Assembly (NCBI RefSeq): GCF_016429015.1
Contig: NZ_JAELTU010000063.1
Span: forward strand, 1-37,241
DNA length: 37,241 nucleotides
Direction of reading: 5' to 3'
Source of the DNA: Rhizobium sp. ASV20
Lineage (GTDB): Bacteria > Pseudomonadota > Alphaproteobacteria > Rhizobiales > Rhizobiaceae
Each line of letters opens with the position of its first letter. The first letter of the stretch is position 1. A program made the translations under genes and the position numbers. The notes beneath the pieces were generated by a model that was not told the DNA's origin, ran no database searches, and saw only the letters and a list, made by a program, of their open reading frames with translations. This document shows, piece after piece, positions 35,644 through 37,241 of this stretch.

Positions 35644-37241
35644 GTGCCAACATTTTCGCCTAGTCTTGAGAAGGCGCTGCACCAGGCACTGACTTACGCG
35701 AACGAGCGGCATCACGAGTATGCCACGCTGGAACATCTGCTTTTGGCGCTGGTAGACGACGCCGACGCCGCAGCTGTCATGGGCGCGTGCAATGTTGATC
35801 TCGACGCGCTCCGTAAGACTCTGACTGAATACGTCGATAATGAACTATCCAACCTGATCACGGGCTATGACGAGGACTCCAAGCCGACCTCCGGCTTCCA
35901 ACGCGTCATTCAGCGCGCCGTGATCCATGTGCAGTCGTCCGGTCGCGAGGAAGTGACGGGCGCCAACGTTCTCGTCGCGATTTTCGCAGAACGGGAAAGC
36001 CACGCTGCATTTTTCCTGCAGGAGCAGGAAATGACCCGCTATGACGCGGTCAACTACATCTCCCATGGCATCGGCAAGCGCCCGGGTTCCTCCCAGACCC
36101 GCGCGCCGCGCGGTGCCGAAGAAAGCGAATCCGAGAGCAAGCCCACCGCCCGTGGTGAGCAGGAGGAAGGCAACGGCAAGAAGCAGCAGGATGCGCTGAA
36201 GGCCTATTGCGTCAACCTCAACGAGAAGGCCAAGAACGGCAAGATCGACCCGTTGATCGGCCGTCACTCGGAGGTCAACCGCACCATCCAGGTGCTGTGC
36301 CGCCGCTCGAAGAACAATCCGCTCTATGTCGGTGATCCCGGCGTCGGCAAGACGGCGATTGCCGAAGGTCTTGCCAAGCGGATTGTCGAAGGCAAGGTTC
36401 CGGAAGCTCTGGCTGACGCCACGATCTTTTCGCTCGATATGGGCACGCTGCTTGCCGGCACCCGTTATCGCGGCGATTTCGAAGAACGCCTGAAGCAGGT
36501 CGTCAAGGAGCTCGAAGAGTATCCGGGCGCCGTACTGTTCATCGACGAAATCCACACCGTCATCGGTGCGGGCGCCACTTCCGGCGGCGCGATGGATGCA
36601 TCGAACCTGCTGAAGCCGGCACTTTCCTCGGGCGCGATCCGTTGCATCGGGTCTACCACCTACAAGGAATATCGCCAGTTCTTCGAAAAGGATCGGGCAC
36701 TCGTCCGCCGCTTCCAGAAGATCGACGTCAACGAGCCGAGCATCGAGGATGCCATCGAAATCATGAAGGGCCTGAAGCCCTATTTCGAAGAGTATCACCA
36801 CCTGCGCTACTCGAACGACGCCATCAAGTCGGCTGTCGAATTGTCGGCTCGCTATATCTCCGACCGCAAGCTGCCGGACAAGGCGATCGACGTCATCGAT
36901 GAAACCGGCGCTGCGCAAATGCTGCTGCCGCCGTCGAAGCGCCGTAAGCTGATCACCGAGCGCGAGATCGAAGTGACAATCGCCACGATGGCTCGCATTC
37001 CGCCGAAGACGGTATCGAAGGATGACGAGATGGTTCTTGCCAACCTCGAGCAGGAGCTGCGTTCTGTCGTTTACGGTCAGGATACGGCGATCGAAGCTCT
37101 TTCGACCTCGATCAAGCTGGCACGCGCCGGCCTGCGCGAACCGAACAAGCCGATCGGCTGCTACGTCTTCTCCGGCCCTACCGGCGTCGGTAAGACCGAA
37201 GTCGCCAAGCAGTTGGCATCGTCGCTCGGCGTCGAACTGCT
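35644..37241 (+). CDS. clpA: ATP-dependent Clp protease ATP-binding subunit ClpA, N-terminal two thirds (cut by window edge)
   Basis: The frame starts with GTG at 35644 behind GAGGA and runs off the window after about 532 codons. The N domain (PSLEKALHQALTYANERHHEY, ATLEHLLLALVDD) is followed by an acidic linker and the D1 AAA+ module with Walker A GDPGVGKT (230-237), Walker B VLFIDEIHT (about 297) and the GSTTYKEYRQFFEKDRAL segment. D2 begins with Walker A GPTGVGKT (511-518). ClpA unfolds substrates for ClpP; ClpS modulates its choice. The second half lies outside the window. Confidence 0.95.
   Translation, partial: MPTFSPSLEKALHQALTYANERHHEYATLEHLLLALVDDADAAAVMGACNVDLDALRKTLTEYVDNELSNLITGYDEDSKPTSGFQRVIQRAVIHVQSSGREEVTGANVLVAIFAERESHAAFFLQEQEMTRYDAVNYISHGIGKRPGSSQTRAPRGAEESESESKPTARGEQEEGNGKKQQDALKAYCVNLNEKAKNGKIDPLIGRHSEVNRTIQVLCRRSKNNPLYVGDPGVGKTAIAEGLAKRIVEGKVPEALADATIFSLDMGTLLAGTRYRGDFEERLKQVVKELEEYPGAVLFIDEIHTVIGAGATSGGAMDASNLLKPALSSGAIRCIGSTTYKEYRQFFEKDRALVRRFQKIDVNEPSIEDAIEIMKGLKPYFEEYHHLRYSNDAIKSAVELSARYISDRKLPDKAIDVIDETGAAQMLLPPSKRRKLITEREIEVTIATMARIPPKTVSKDDEMVLANLEQELRSVVYGQDTAIEALSTSIKLARAGLREPNKPIGCYVFSGPTGVGKTEVAKQLASSLGVEL

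Noticed and set aside
35845..36918. 357-codon minus-strand open frame opposite clpA
   Set aside because: Antisense to the conserved ClpA N and D1 domains. The Asp/Val/Leu-rich shadow translation shows no family.

Overview
The window looks like chromosomal DNA of a Rhizobium-type alphaproteobacterium (Rhizobiales). Supporting this are a complete general L-amino-acid transporter operon (aapJQMP), a class I polyhydroxyalkanoate (PHA) synthase and a separate phasin, two supernumerary complex I subunit homologues of the alphaproteobacterial/mitochondrial type (NDUFS4-like and NDUFS6-like), and high-G+C codon use. Species cannot be fixed from sequence reading alone.

Left housekeeping block (1-12797): the 5' end of map (cut by the window edge) lies behind sfsA and phaC on the minus strand. 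A small lipoprotein gene diverges from phaC. Next come an aminotransferase, hom (homoserine dehydrogenase) and recJ on the plus strand, with strong intercistronic hairpins after the first two. Then follow a phosphodiester-glycosidase-like protein, three tRNA-Glu genes in a row on the minus strand (TTC, CTC, TTC), a lipoprotein, gloA, a double cold-shock-domain protein and a DUF192 protein. A terminator-like hairpin sits inside the signal-peptide codons of the DUF192 gene.

Genomic island (12852-20464, about 7.6 kb): it is inserted in the 3' end of an intact tRNA-Pro gene. A 25-bp copy of the tRNA end (T-loop through CCA plus two bases) reappears at 20440-20464, giving an attL/attR pair. Inside are a tRNA-adjacent tyrosine integrase and two convergent operons. 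The plus-strand operon is vsr and a C5-cytosine methyltransferase. The minus-strand operon is a GHKL (MORC/MutL-like) ATPase followed by a protein that seems to join an EcoRII-N/B3-like DNA-recognition domain to a PD-(D/E)XK nuclease of DUF3883 type. This looks like a compact ATPase-assisted restriction-modification island. The integrase and the ATPase are each interrupted by one in-frame TAG, with clearly homologous sequence continuing in the same frame. The element is therefore probably immobile, and its restriction arm may be crippled while methylase and Vsr stay intact.

Right housekeeping block (20465-37241): a GNAT acetyltransferase, an NDUFS4-like subunit, tRNA-Arg(TCT), a possible tiny membrane protein, a LysE exporter divergent from an Lrp/AsnC regulator, aapJQMP, metC, an FAD monooxygenase, an NDUFS6-like zinc protein, an alpha/beta hydrolase, an enoyl-CoA hydratase, cysE, a DUF3126 protein, a phasin, clpS and the 5' part of clpA, which is cut by the window edge. 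Sulfur amino acid and PHA-related functions recur (metC, hom, cysE; phaC, phasin), but the genes are scattered and do not form single operons.
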